DNA of 64,000 bases from Flagellimonas sp. 389 (GTDB lineage: Bacteria; Bacteroidota; Bacteroidia; Flavobacteriales; Flavobacteriaceae), in NCBI RefSeq assembly GCF_018449435.1, contig NZ_JAHCMU010000016.1, positions 62,001 to 126,000 on the forward strand. Direction: 5' to 3'. How positions within the stretch are numbered: the first letter of the stretch is position 1; each line of letters opens with the position of its first letter. The notes under the pieces were generated by a model. It was not told the origin of the DNA. It worked only from the letters and a program-made list of their open reading frames with translations, and made no database searches. The translations under genes and the position numbers were made by a program. This document shows positions 17,119 to 25,777 of this stretch, in pieces.

Positions 17119-18405
17119 CTAATTCTTTAAACTATTTAATCTAAGGGTCACGGCATTTTTGTGTGCCTGCAATCCTTCTGCTTCTGCCATTAATTCTACA
17201 GCTTTGCCAATACCTAAAATACCTTCTTTTGATATTTTTTGAAAAGTCATACTCTTCATAAAACTATCCAAGTTGACTCCACTATACTGTTTCGCATATC
17301 CATTTGTGGGCAAGGTATGGTTGGTTCCAGAAGCATAATCGCCCGCACTTTCTGGAGTATAGTTTCCTATAAATACCGAACCTGCGTTTATCGTATTCTG
17401 AACATAGAAATCTTCATCGGCAACACAGACAATATAATGTTCTGGCCCATATTCATTAATAATATCGACCGCTACTTGATTGTTTTCAACTAAAATAAAC
17501 CTGCTATTTTTAATAGCTTTTTTTGCAATCTCCTTGCGGGGCAGTTCTTCTAGCTGTAGGCCAATCTCTTTGGTAACTGCCTCCAGTAGCCGTTCTGATG
17601 TAGAAACCAGAACAACCTGACTATCCATTCCATGCTCTGCTTGACTCAATAAATCGGAAGCTACGAAAGCTGCGTTGGCAGTATCATCTGCGGCAACCAA
17701 TAGTTCGCTTGGCCCGGCTGGCATATCTATCGCTACTCCATATTTGGTTGCAAGCTGTTTTGCTACGGTAACATATTGGTTACCGGGGCCAAATATTTTA
17801 TAAACCTTTGGAATGGATTCTGTACCAAATGTCATTCCGGCAATGGCCTGTATCCCCCCTACCTTTAAGATTTGGGTCACCCCACATAATTGAGCTGTAT
17901 ATAAAATAGCGGGATGTATTTCTCCTTCGCCATTTGGCGGAGTACATAACACTATTTCTTCACAACCTGCAATTTTTGCAGGAACAGCAAGCATTAAAAT
18001 CGTAGAAAACAACGGAGCTGTTCCACCAGGGATATACAAACCTACTTTCTGAATAGGTCTTTTTTCCTGCCAGCAAGAAACGCCGGGCATAGTTTCCAGT
18101 TCAATTATTGCAGTTTTTTGAGCCGAATGAAACTTTTCAACATTGCTCTTTGCCATAGAAATAGCCTGCTTTAAATCTTCCGAAACCAAATCAATAGCTT
18201 CAAATATCTCTTGCTCTGAAACTTTAAAATTCAAAATATCAACTCCGTCGAATTTTTGGGTGTATGTTCTTAATGTTTTATCACCTTCATCTTGAACCTT
18301 TTCAAAAATCTCGGCCACAACGGGCTCAACTACTTCAAATGTTTGTGTGGGCCTCAACAGGAGTTTGGGCCATTCCGATTTATCTGGATTTTTATACGTT
18401 TTCAT
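17119..18405 (-). CDS. hisD: Histidinol dehydrogenase
   Basis: A 428-residue zinc-dependent NAD enzyme oxidising histidinol to histidine. The family pattern is clear: PGGTAPLFSTILMLAVPAK, GGIQAIAGMTFGTESIP, KIFGPGNQYV, IDMPAGPSELLV, SQAEHGMDSQV and GPEHYIV, with the C-terminal SGTNHTLPT motif that carries zinc ligands. It lies 59 bases upstream of hisC and 88 bases downstream of hisG, that spacer holding low-complexity repeats. Confidence 0.95.
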   Translation of the reverse strand: MKTYKNPDKSEWPKLLLRPTQTFEVVEPVVAEIFEKVQDEGDKTLRTYTQKFDGVDILNFKVSEQEIFEAIDLVSEDLKQAISMAKSNVEKFHSAQKTAIIELETMPGVSCWQEKRPIQKVGLYIPGGTAPLFSTILMLAVPAKIAGCEEIVLCTPPNGEGEIHPAILYTAQLCGVTQILKVGGIQAIAGMTFGTESIPKVYKIFGPGNQYVTVAKQLATKYGVAIDMPAGPSELLVAADDTANAAFVASDLLSQAEHGMDSQVVLVSTSERLLEAVTKEIGLQLEELPRKEIAKKAIKNSRFILVENNQVAVDIINEYGPEHYIVCVADEDFYVQNTINAGSVFIGNYTPESAGDYASGTNHTLPTNGYAKQYSGVNLDSFMKSMTFQKISKEGILGIGKAVELMAEAEGLQAHKNAVTLRLNSLKN

Positions 18406-18440
18406 ATTCCTGAATTTCTTTTAAAGAAGAAAACCTAATT

Positions 18441-18490
18441 ACTTCATTTCGTACTTTGTACTTGCAACTTCGTACCTCTAACCTCGTATT
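18441..18490. repeat. Degenerate TACTTCGTA/CCTCTAAC spacer repeat between hisG and hisD
   Basis: The spacer is a run of near-repeats of about 7-8 bases (ACTTCATTTCGTACTTTG, TACTTGCAACTTCGTACC, TCTAACCTCGTATTTTA). The CCTCTAACCTCGTA part is the complement-type of the GTTAGG repeats elsewhere in the window. It is non-coding. Confidence 0.55.
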
Positions 18491-18493
18491 TTA

Positions 18494-19351
18494 CTACACT
18501 ACCATTTTTTCGATGGGGCATACCAAAATGCCTTCTGCACCAGCTGCTTTCAACTCATCTATAACTTCCCAAAAAGTGTCTTTATTAAGTACTGTATGTA
18601 CCGAACTCCATCCCTCTTCTGCTAAGGGGAGTACCGTAGGGCTTCGCATTCCTGGCAATATGGATATTATTTCATCCAATTTATCGTTTGGTGCATTGAG
18701 CAATACATACTTATTCTTTCTTGCTTGTAGCACGGATTTTATCCGAAACTGTAATTTTTCAAGAATCGTAGTGCGTTCCTTAGAGATCTTTGGGGAAACT
18801 GCCAATACAGCTTCACTCTTTAGAATGATTTCCACTTCTTCCAAGTTGTTCTTGAACAACGTACTCCCACTGGAAACAATGTCACAAATACCATCGGCAA
18901 GACCAATATTTGGAGCAATTTCTACAGAACCATTGATAATGTGTAAATCAGAATTGACCCCTTTGGATTTTAAATAATCTTGTACTGTATTTGGGTATGA
19001 AGTTGCTATTCGTTTCCCTTCAAAATCTTTTACAGAACTATACTTTACAGCCTTTGGAACCGCCAAAGAGACCCTACATTTTGAAAAACCCAACTTTTCA
19101 GCAATTGAAATATCCTTACCCTTCTCAATTAATACATTCTCACCAAGAATCGCGATATCTACAACACCGTCTCTAAGGTATTGGGGAATATCACCATTTC
19201 GTAGGTAAAGCACTTCCATCGGAAAATTACGGGCCGTAGCCTTAAGTTGGTCCTTTCCATTATCAATGGAAATTCCACAGTCCTTTAAAATTTTTAGGGA
19301 GTCTTGGTTTAAACGTCCACTCTTTTGAACAGCAATTCTAATTTTAGTCAT
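18494..19351 (-). CDS. hisG: ATP phosphoribosyltransferase, long form
   Basis: A 285-residue HisG catalysing the first committed step, ATP + PRPP to PR-ATP. The N-terminal IRIAVQKSGRLNQDS, the GNGDI-like LRNGDIPQYLRDGVVDIAILG, and the PRPP loop DGICDIVSSGSTLFKN near residue 165 are present. The C-terminal third (about 205-285) is the regulatory, histidine-binding ACT-like domain of the long-form enzyme, so HisZ is not needed. It is the first enzyme gene of the operon. Its 5' region holds a REP doublet, a hairpin terminator and a His-rich leader peptide. Confidence 0.95.
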   Translation of the reverse strand: MTKIRIAVQKSGRLNQDSLKILKDCGISIDNGKDQLKATARNFPMEVLYLRNGDIPQYLRDGVVDIAILGENVLIEKGKDISIAEKLGFSKCRVSLAVPKAVKYSSVKDFEGKRIATSYPNTVQDYLKSKGVNSDLHIINGSVEIAPNIGLADGICDIVSSGSTLFKNNLEEVEIILKSEAVLAVSPKISKERTTILEKLQFRIKSVLQARKNKYVLLNAPNDKLDEIISILPGMRSPTVLPLAEEGWSSVHTVLNKDTFWEVIDELKAAGAEGILVCPIEKMVV

Positions 19352-19364
19352 TCTACTAATTTTT

Positions 19365-19426
19365 CATTTCCATGAAGATGGAAATCCTGTATGTTTCATC
19401 TTTAGGTTCCCGTCTTCACGGGAATG
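19365..19426. repeat. REP-like doublet upstream of hisG
   Basis: Two 22-bp palindromic elements in inverted orientation: CATTTCCATGAAGATGGAAATC at 19365-19386 in one direction (given here only by its arms TTTCC/GGAAA), and its relative with arms TTCCC/GGGAA at 19405-19426 in the other. Aligned in the same orientation they differ at five positions, all transitions, including two paired stem changes. This family differs from the doublet at 12652-12733. Confidence 0.68.
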
Positions 19427-19439
19427 AGTTTTACTTTAA

Positions 19440-19472
19440 AAGAAAAACCCGTTTGATTTCTCAAACGGGTTT
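19440..19472 (-). terminator. Intrinsic terminator in the his leader (candidate attenuator)
   Basis: Read on the minus strand, a perfect 12-bp stem AAACCCGTTTGA / TCAAACGGGTTT with a GAAA tetraloop (19445-19472), followed by a T-rich run. It lies between the leader peptide stop (19503) and hisG (19351), about 57 bases past the His codons, the expected position of an attenuator terminator. Confidence 0.8.
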
Positions 19473-19502
19473 AGAACATATTTTAAAAACAACAATACAT
19501 TT

Positions 19503-19556
19503 CTATCTCGCCTGAGTGCAAGTATAAAAATGATGGTGTGTGTTCTTGTTTTTCAT
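19503..19556 (-). CDS. Histidine-operon leader peptide, 17 aa, three consecutive His
   Basis: An ATG-started frame of 17 codons plus stop, MKNKNTHHHFYTCTQAR, too short for ordinary gene callers. His codons 7-9 are CAC CAT CAT. A TANNTTTG promoter box lies 8 bases upstream, a strong hairpin terminator lies downstream, and hisG follows. This is the arrangement of a transcription attenuator in which ribosome stalling at His codons under histidine shortage would prevent terminator formation. An antiterminator pairing was not resolved by eye. The mechanism is established for enterobacterial his operons; for this lineage it is inference. Confidence 0.82.
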   Translation of the reverse strand: MKNKNTHHHFYTCTQAR

Positions 19557-19564
19557 TTCGATAT

Positions 19565-19591
19565 CAAAAGTAAAATTTATTTTTATATCAA
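19565..19591 (-). promoter_or_regulatory. Promoter of the his operon
   Basis: Minus-strand TACTTTTG (19565-19572) is an exact TANNTTTG -7 box. A TTG at 19589-19591 lies 16 bases further upstream and fits the -33 element. The leader peptide ATG is only 8 bases downstream of the box, so the transcript would have almost no 5' UTR before the leader. Confidence 0.72.
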
Positions 19592-19602
19592 AAAAGGTTT
19601 AT

Positions 19603-20418
19603 TTAGTTATTTCCCAAAATCAAGGGTAGACCAGAGTCACCGCTTCCAACGATTACAACTTTTGAATTTGGGGATTTTGAAAGTTCCAAGGTAGCATCTA
19701 TTCCCTTGTCCTGAAGTATTTTATCTGTTAATGAAGCACTTAAAATACGGTTGGCATCTGCCTTACCCTGGGCTTCTATACGAACTTTTTCCGCTTCTTT
19801 CTGTGCCGTAACCAATCTGAATTCATATTCCAGTGATTCTTGTTCTTGCTTTAGTTTGCGTTCAATTGCCTCTTTGATCGTTGGGGGAAGCGTAACATCC
19901 CTAACCAGTACTTCGTTTAGTTGAATGTACTGTCCATCAACAATTTTTTTGGTCTCTTCGAATATTTCAGCTTGAATCGCATCCCGTTTGCTGGAATATA
20001 ACTGTTCCGGAGTATAACGCCCAACAACGCTCCTCGCTGCCGAACGGATTGTTGGCAACAAAACTCTATCTACATAAGCTTCGCCTTTTTCTTGGTGCAA
20101 TTTTCCCAAATCGGAATATTTAGGTTGAAACCATGCAGAGGCATCCAGTTTTATTTCCAATCCGTTGGAAGAAAGTACTTGCATCTTTTCGAAAACTTCC
20201 TGTTGTCTGACCTCATAAACATAGACCTTGTTCCAAGGAGCAACTAAATGAAATCCTTCCCCAAGTGCAGGCTTATCCGTTACTACACCGCCCCCAAAAG
20301 TCTTGTACAACACTCCAGCTTCACCAGAGCCAATCGTTACGGCCGATTTGGAAATCAAAATAATTAAAACAATAATGACCGCTATTACAGGTAAAGCAAT
20401 CTTAGGCAATCTATCCAT
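19603..20418 (-). CDS. SPFH/prohibitin-family membrane protein
   Basis: A 271-residue protein with an N-terminal membrane anchor (about residues 8-26) and a prohibitin-type SPFH/band 7 domain. The segments GEAGVLYKTFGGGV, GFHLVAPWNKVYVYEVRQQ, RSVVGRYTPEQLYSSKRDAIQ and the C-terminal coiled-coil QEQESLEYEFRLVTAQKEAE support this. Such proteins form large ring assemblies at membranes and modulate proteases. It follows the VWA membrane protein by 10 bases. Partners are unknown. Confidence 0.87.
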   Translation of the reverse strand: MDRLPKIALPVIAVIIVLIILISKSAVTIGSGEAGVLYKTFGGGVVTDKPALGEGFHLVAPWNKVYVYEVRQQEVFEKMQVLSSNGLEIKLDASAWFQPKYSDLGKLHQEKGEAYVDRVLLPTIRSAARSVVGRYTPEQLYSSKRDAIQAEIFEETKKIVDGQYIQLNEVLVRDVTLPPTIKEAIERKLKQEQESLEYEFRLVTAQKEAEKVRIEAQGKADANRILSASLTDKILQDKGIDATLELSKSPNSKVVIVGSGDSGLPLILGNN

Positions 20419-20428
20419 GTGTTAAATT

Positions 20429-22462
20429 TTATGTTAGTCCGTTATATTTTCTGATAAACCACTCCAATGAAAGTGTTGCTATTATAAAGCCCAAAAGAAA
20501 TCGAAAATCGATTAAAGATACGACATTTTGCTTGCTTTTTTGGACGGGAACGTACTTACTAGAGGTCGATAAATCGTTAATTAATGAATCTATAGTGTTT
20601 GGCGAATAAACCGTTCCATTGGTTTTTTCGGCAAGCCTTTTAAGCTTATCATAATTGGAGGTAATCAATAGTTTTTCTGGATTAAAGTCCAAAATTTTAA
20701 AAGCGCCCGAACGTTTTAGATTTTCGTTTTCAACGTTAACCGTAAATTGATAATCGCCAGCTTGCAAATCGCTTAGGTCAGCTTCGAAAAACGTACTCTT
20801 TAAAAGCATGGGATATTCTCTAAGACTGTTATTACTTTTCGCTCTTACTTCAATTTTAATGTTCGCATTAGAATTGAAACTATAGCTCTTATCAAAATAG
20901 GAAGCCCGTATTTTAGCAAAACTAGAATCATCAAAAACAAATTCATAACCAAGTTCCAACCTACTTTTGCTACCGCTACTGGATAAATAGAGCATGAGTT
21001 TTCCAATAAAATCATCAAAGCTTTTAAAATCTTGACGCAAGCGATAGGTCTGTGCGCGCCACTTCCAAATATTTTCTCCAAACAAAACGGCTTCTTTTTG
21101 TTTATCCCCGTTAAGAATCGCAAAAAGTGGTTTATCTAATTGAACTCCTCGAATTTGTTGATACAACAAAGTTTCTCCTTCTTTTTTTAATTCAATATCC
21201 CCCAGATTACCTTCTAAAGGAGGAAAATCAGTGGCATTAAAATCACCGAGACCAAAAACACTAAAAGTATTGTTTAGTACTGGCAAGATTTCTTCACTTT
21301 GGTTAAAGTTTTCTTTTGAAAAGTTTTGTTGGGCTTGGTTTAAAAAGTTCCAATCTGTTTTTGTTCCAGCTATAGTAAAAACACTTGCTCCAACTTTTTC
21401 GATATGCCTGTATATATTCCTGAATCTACTATTAGGCTGATAAAGAACAAATACATCAATATCAGAAAGCTTTTCTATTTGGACAGATGGCTTTAAAATT
21501 GAAACAGAACGTTGTTCATTTGCTTCAATCGATTTCTTTAAAGTACCAATATCTGGGTGTAGGATACCGGAAATTACAGCAATATTGGTTTTTTCATCAA
21601 TAACCTCAATAGCCGTTACTTTACTATTATTGCTCTTATTTTTTTCATTTGCCAAGCTTTCAACAACCAACTCAATTGATTTCACTCCTACACTCGTTGC
21701 TTCCAGCTCTGCATTTATTGTCGCACTGCTCTTATCCTCATTAAAATTGATAGTTTCTCCGTACACCCGCTTACCATCAAGTAAAATACTCACTGTCTTT
21801 GACACATTCTTCCTCCCCTTGTACAATACTGTGGCCTCAACAGGAAATTTATTTTTTAAAAATGCATAGGTGTTGGTATTGATGAGTCCAATGGCAATGT
21901 CTTCATATTGTGTGGTGTCACCTACAACTATAGGATTAACAGCTATATTTTCATCTAAATTGATGTAATCATAGTCTCTGCCCAAGGTTTGGTTCCCATC
22001 GGTAAAAATTACGATTGCAGTATTATTCTTAGAGAAAATTTCTGAGGTCTTGTTGAGTGCGTTGGAAATGTCTGTATTTCTTTCGGTGAACTTAAAGGAA
22101 TCAATCTGTTTGATTTTGCTTCCGAAGCCATACTGTTGTATTGAAAACCGTTTATTTAACTCCGGATTTTCAATAATCGAGCTTACTTTATCCCTTATCT
22201 CTATCTCCTCAGCTGAGCCTTGCATGGAAGAAGAATCATCTACCAATACAATAAGATTGGTTTTCTCCAGCGAATACTCGTTCTTTTTAAATTTTGGATT
22301 GATAAGTAACAACAAGCCACTGAACAGCGTACAAAAGCGGAGGCTTGCAAGAATAATCGATAATTTCCCCCTCTTACGGGTTTTGTAAAAATACTGGTAA
22401 AATACGATGGTCAGTGCAGCAATTGCTGCCAAAACTATAAGTAGTACCGTTCGTATTTCCAT
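20429..22462 (-). CDS. Membrane protein with VWA-like extracytoplasmic domain
   Basis: A 677-residue protein with two N-terminal membrane helices (about 5-23 and 35-57), a VWA-like domain (MIDAS-like VDDSSSMQG near residue 77, VIFTDGNQTLG near 150), beta-rich Ig-like segments in the middle and C-terminal part, and a final membrane helix (about 652-671). The layout matches the BatA/BatB-related membrane proteins common in Bacteroidota, but no AAA+ or Bat partner is adjacent. It lies 6 bases downstream of fabG and 10 bases upstream of the SPFH gene. Function unknown. Confidence 0.75.
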   Translation of the reverse strand: MEIRTVLLIVLAAIAALTIVFYQYFYKTRKRGKLSIILASLRFCTLFSGLLLLINPKFKKNEYSLEKTNLIVLVDDSSSMQGSAEEIEIRDKVSSIIENPELNKRFSIQQYGFGSKIKQIDSFKFTERNTDISNALNKTSEIFSKNNTAIVIFTDGNQTLGRDYDYINLDENIAVNPIVVGDTTQYEDIAIGLINTNTYAFLKNKFPVEATVLYKGRKNVSKTVSILLDGKRVYGETINFNEDKSSATINAELEATSVGVKSIELVVESLANEKNKSNNSKVTAIEVIDEKTNIAVISGILHPDIGTLKKSIEANEQRSVSILKPSVQIEKLSDIDVFVLYQPNSRFRNIYRHIEKVGASVFTIAGTKTDWNFLNQAQQNFSKENFNQSEEILPVLNNTFSVFGLGDFNATDFPPLEGNLGDIELKKEGETLLYQQIRGVQLDKPLFAILNGDKQKEAVLFGENIWKWRAQTYRLRQDFKSFDDFIGKLMLYLSSSGSKSRLELGYEFVFDDSSFAKIRASYFDKSYSFNSNANIKIEVRAKSNNSLREYPMLLKSTFFEADLSDLQAGDYQFTVNVENENLKRSGAFKILDFNPEKLLITSNYDKLKRLAEKTNGTVYSPNTIDSLINDLSTSSKYVPVQKSKQNVVSLIDFRFLLGFIIATLSLEWFIRKYNGLT

Positions 22463-22468
22463 TCAATC

Positions 22469-23215
22469 TTAGGTTAACATACCCCCGTCCACATTAAGGA
22501 CTTGGCCCGTAACATAGGCAGATAGGTCCGAAGCTAAAAACACACAAGCATTAGCAACATCCTCAGGGCTTCCACCTCTTTTCAATGGAATCGCATCTCT
22601 CCACCCTTGTACAGTTTTTTCGTCAAGCTTATCGGTCATTTCAGTTTCAATAAACCCAGGGGCTATAGCGTTGGAACGAATGTTTCTAGAACCCAGTTCC
22701 AATGCCACTGATTTGGTAAATCCTATCATTCCTGCTTTGGAGGCTGCATAATTTGTCTGTCCTGCATTACCTTTTACACCTACCACACTACTCATATTTA
22801 TGATAGAACCCTTGCGTTGTTTCAACATGGTACGCTGAACGGCTTTGGTCATGTTAAAAACAGATTTAAGGTTGATTTCTATAACTTTATCAAAATCCTC
22901 CTCGCCCATGCGCATTAAAAGATTGTCTTTTGTGATTCCGGCATTATTGATCAACACATCAATGCTTTCAAAATCTTCCAAAACCTTTTTAACCAATTCT
23001 TCCGATTCTGTAAAACTTGCCGCGTTACTTTTGTAGGCTTTGGCATGAACTCCCATTGCTGTTAGCTCACTTTCAAGTTCTAAAGCAGGTGCTTCACTGG
23101 AACTGTACGTAAAAGCAACATTTGCACCATGCTTTCCAAATATTTGGGCAATTCCTTTGCCTATTCCTCTACTTGCTCCTGTGATGATTACGTTTTTGCC
23201 TTCTAAAAGTTTCAT
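22469..23215 (-). CDS. fabG: 3-oxoacyl-ACP reductase
   Basis: A 248-residue short-chain dehydrogenase that reduces 3-oxoacyl-ACP with NADPH in fatty-acid synthesis. The nucleotide-binding TGASRGIGKGIA loop, INNAGITKDNL, the catalytic Ser region NMSSVVGVKGNAGQTNYAASKAG (Ser, Tyr, Lys) and the C-terminal ASDLSAYVTGQVLNVDGGM are all typical. It has its own -7 box at 23249-23256, downstream of the sucD terminator. Confidence 0.93.
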   Translation of the reverse strand: MKLLEGKNVIITGASRGIGKGIAQIFGKHGANVAFTYSSSEAPALELESELTAMGVHAKAYKSNAASFTESEELVKKVLEDFESIDVLINNAGITKDNLLMRMGEEDFDKVIEINLKSVFNMTKAVQRTMLKQRKGSIINMSSVVGVKGNAGQTNYAASKAGMIGFTKSVALELGSRNIRSNAIAPGFIETEMTDKLDEKTVQGWRDAIPLKRGGSPEDVANACVFLASDLSAYVTGQVLNVDGGMLT

Positions 23216-23248
23216 GCTAATCTTAGTTTATTCAAGTTGGTCATTGAC

Positions 23249-23256
23249 CAAATATA
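23249..23256 (-). promoter_or_regulatory. Bacteroidota -7 promoter box for fabG
   Basis: Minus-strand TATATTTG, an exact TANNTTTG match, 33 bases upstream of the fabG ATG and just downstream of the sucD terminator. Confidence 0.65.
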
Positions 23257-23278
23257 GTTTTTGTTTTACGTATTGAAG

Positions 23279-23306
23279 AAAAAAAATCCCGTATTAAACG
23301 GGATTT
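23279..23306 (-). terminator. Intrinsic terminator downstream of sucD
   Basis: On the minus strand, a 9-bp stem AAATCCCGT / ACGGGATTT with a 5-base loop, followed by eight T residues. Confidence 0.85.
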
Positions 23307-23326
23307 ACAATAGTTTTAACTGTTGG

Positions 23327-24199
23327 TCACCCAACAACTTCTTTAACTTTAATGCCTATCGCAGCTGGCGAATCCACTACATGTATACCACATTCGCTCA
23401 TGATTCGCTTTTTAGCTTGCGCCGTATCATCGCTTCCACCTACTATGGCCCCTGCGTGCCCCATAGTTCTTCCAGCAGGTGCAGTTTCACCTGCAATAAA
23501 ACCAACTATTGGTTTTTTACTGCCACTCTCTTTATACCATTTGGCAGCATCAGCTTCTAATTGACCACCTATTTCACCGATCATCACAACACACTCAGTC
23601 TCAGAATCGTTTATTAAAAGTTCTACAGCTTCTTTCGTTGTTGTTCCTATAATAGGGTCACCGCCAATTCCAATAGCTGTAGTTATTCCAAGTCCTTGTC
23701 TTACTACTTGATCGGCTGCTTCATAGGTTAGTGTACCAGATTTTGAAACAATACCTACATTACCTTTTTTAAATACAAAACCGGGCATGATCCCTACTTT
23801 TGCTTCTTCTGGAGTAATAACACCTGGACAATTTGGGCCAACAAGTGTACAATCCATATCCTTTATATAATCATTGGCTTTTACCATATCGGCAACGGGA
23901 ATCCCTTCTGTAATGGTAATGATAACTTTAATTCCCGCACTGGCAGCTTCCATAATGGCATCTGCAGCAAAAGCAGGTGGCACAAAAATTATTGTGGTAT
24001 CAGCACCAACTTCCTTAACTGCGTCTTCAACCGTATTAAAAACAGGCTTCCCCAAATGTTCTTGACCTCCTTTTCCTGGGGTTACACCCCCAACTACATT
24101 GGTTCCATACTCAATCATCTGAGTTGCGTGGAACGTACCTTCACTACCTGTAAAACCTTGTACAATTATTTTAGAATCTTTGTTGACTAGAACACTCAT
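23327..24199 (-). CDS. sucD: Succinyl-CoA synthetase (ADP-forming), alpha subunit
   Basis: A 290-residue alpha subunit of succinate-CoA ligase in the TCA cycle. The CoA-binding Rossmann domain (QGFTGSEGTFHATQM, GGVTPGKGGQEHLG), LVGPNCPGVITPEEAKVGIMPG, and the phosphohistidine in GRTMGHAGAIVGG near residue 250 are visible. The beta subunit gene is not adjacent. It has its own promoter box (24222-24229) and terminator. Confidence 0.94.
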   Translation of the reverse strand: MSVLVNKDSKIIVQGFTGSEGTFHATQMIEYGTNVVGGVTPGKGGQEHLGKPVFNTVEDAVKEVGADTTIIFVPPAFAADAIMEAASAGIKVIITITEGIPVADMVKANDYIKDMDCTLVGPNCPGVITPEEAKVGIMPGFVFKKGNVGIVSKSGTLTYEAADQVVRQGLGITTAIGIGGDPIIGTTTKEAVELLINDSETECVVMIGEIGGQLEADAAKWYKESGSKKPIVGFIAGETAPAGRTMGHAGAIVGGSDDTAQAKKRIMSECGIHVVDSPAAIGIKVKEVVG

Positions 24200-24221
24200 A
24201 TTATCTGTTTATTATAGAGCA

Positions 24222-24229
24222 CAAAAATA
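24222..24229 (-). promoter_or_regulatory. Bacteroidota -7 promoter box for sucD
   Basis: Minus-strand TATTTTTG, exact TANNTTTG, 22 bases upstream of the sucD ATG. Confidence 0.65.
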
Positions 24230-24264
24230 GGGTATTGCCCCTAAAATTTAAAGCAATTTTTGTG

Positions 24265-25200
24265 CTATTTATGCTTTGCTTTTTTAAGCAACGATGGAAT
24301 ATTTTTTATGATTGCCAACTCTTTCATTTTTGCTCTCGCTTCAACTGCTGGACTACCAAAATAAGTTTTCCCTCCTTCCAGACTATTTGCAATTCCTGAT
24401 TGTGCGTAAACGACTGCTCCCTTACCAATGGTTATACCACTAATGACGCCTACTTGTCCCCAAAGTGTAACTTCATCTTCAATGACAACACAGCCCGCAA
24501 TACCTGTATGCGAAGCAATCAAGCATTTTTTTCCGATTATGGTATCATGTCCAACTTGTATCTGATTATCCAGTTTACTGCCCTCTTTAATAGTGGTATC
24601 AGCAGTTACACCTCTATCGATACTGCAAGTTGCACCAATATCCACATTATCTTCTATGACCACTCTTCCACCAGAAAGTAACTTGTCAAAACCTTCTGGT
24701 CTATTTTTGAAGTAGAATGCATCAGCTCCTAAAACTGTTCCGCTATGGATAGTTACATTATTACCGATAATACAATTGTCATAAATGGAAACATTGGCAT
24801 GGATAACACAGTTCTTTCCAATTTTCACATTGTTTCCGATAAAGGTATTGGGTTGAATTATGGTTCCTTCTCCTATCTCGGCAGTTTCAGCAATGGATGT
24901 ATTGGAATGTCTAAAAGGTTGAAAAAAATGAGTTAACTTATTGAAATCTCTAAAAGGGTCATCAGAGATTAATAGCGCTTTCCCTTCTGGACATTCTACG
25001 TCTTTATTGATAAGAATCGTAGTAGCCTTTGATTGTAGTGCTTTATCATAATATTTTGGATGGTCAACAAAAACAACATCGCCTTTTTCAACTACATGAA
25101 TTTCGTTCATACCCAAAACGGGAAAATCAGCATACCCAACATATTCAGAATCAATGATTTCCGAAATCTCTTTAAGCGTATAGGGTTTTGGGAATTTCAT
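24265..25200 (-). CDS. LpxD-like acyltransferase, second paralogue (311 aa)
   Basis: A hexapeptide-repeat acyltransferase of the LpxD family. It has an N-terminal domain (about 1-100) with an LpxD-like fold, then left-handed beta-helix coils (GEGTIIQPNTFIGNNVKIG, GNNVTIHSGTVLGADAFYF, CSIDRGVTADTTIKEGSKLDNQIQVGHDTIIG). The DNQIQVGHD segment carries the catalytic-type His. It is 46 residues shorter than the 357-residue LpxD upstream in the same cluster and is probably a divergent paralogue. It lies 6 bases after efp. Its acyl donor or acceptor may differ from that of LpxD. Confidence 0.82.
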   Translation of the reverse strand: MKFPKPYTLKEISEIIDSEYVGYADFPVLGMNEIHVVEKGDVVFVDHPKYYDKALQSKATTILINKDVECPEGKALLISDDPFRDFNKLTHFFQPFRHSNTSIAETAEIGEGTIIQPNTFIGNNVKIGKNCVIHANVSIYDNCIIGNNVTIHSGTVLGADAFYFKNRPEGFDKLLSGGRVVIEDNVDIGATCSIDRGVTADTTIKEGSKLDNQIQVGHDTIIGKKCLIASHTGIAGCVVIEDEVTLWGQVGVISGITIGKGAVVYAQSGIANSLEGGKTYFGSPAVEARAKMKELAIIKNIPSLLKKAKHK

Positions 25201-25206
25201 TAAGGA

Positions 25207-25773
25207 TTATTCTTTTACCCTTTCCATGTAAGCACCTTTTTCGGTATCTACCTTAATTTTGTCACCTTCATTTATGAATAAGGGAACATTGACCCGGGCA
25301 CCGGTTTCAACGGTTGCAGGTTTGGTAGCATTGGTAGCTGTATTCCCTTTTACTCCAGGTTCTGTATGTGTTACTTCCAAAATAACACTGGCAGGCATAT
25401 CAACTGAAAGTGGCATACTGTCTTCCGTATTGAACAGAATGGTTACTACTTGACCTTCCTTTAATAAATCTGGGGCATCCAAAGAATTTTTTTCCAAGGA
25501 GATTTGGTTGTAATCGTCCGTATTCATAAAGTGAAACGTTTCCCCTTCAGCATACAAATATTGATATGACCTCGTTTCTACACGTACATCTTCTATTTTA
25601 TGCCCAGCGGAAAACGTGTTATCTATCACTTTTCCTGTAGTAACGCTTTTAAGTTTAGTTCTAACAAAAGCAGGACCTTTTCCCGGTTTTACATGAAGAA
25701 ACTCAACTATTTTAAAAATATCGTGGTTGTATTTTATACACAACCCTTTTCTTATATCTGAAGTACTTGCCAT
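25207..25773 (-). CDS. efp: Elongation factor P
   Basis: A 188-residue translation factor that relieves ribosome stalling at polyproline. The three domains are seen in order: N-terminal KOW-like, with the tip loop HVKPGKGPAFVRTKLK carrying the modifiable Lys, then two OB-like domains. The C-terminal family signature reads GDKIKVDTEKGAYMERV. It sits inside the lipid A cluster between lpxA and the second lpxD-like gene, 4 bases after lpxA. No EpmA/B-type modification genes are nearby. Confidence 0.94.
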   Translation of the reverse strand: MASTSDIRKGLCIKYNHDIFKIVEFLHVKPGKGPAFVRTKLKSVTTGKVIDNTFSAGHKIEDVRVETRSYQYLYAEGETFHFMNTDDYNQISLEKNSLDAPDLLKEGQVVTILFNTEDSMPLSVDMPASVILEVTHTEPGVKGNTATNATKPATVETGARVNVPLFINEGDKIKVDTEKGAYMERVKE

Positions 25774-25777
25774 AATC

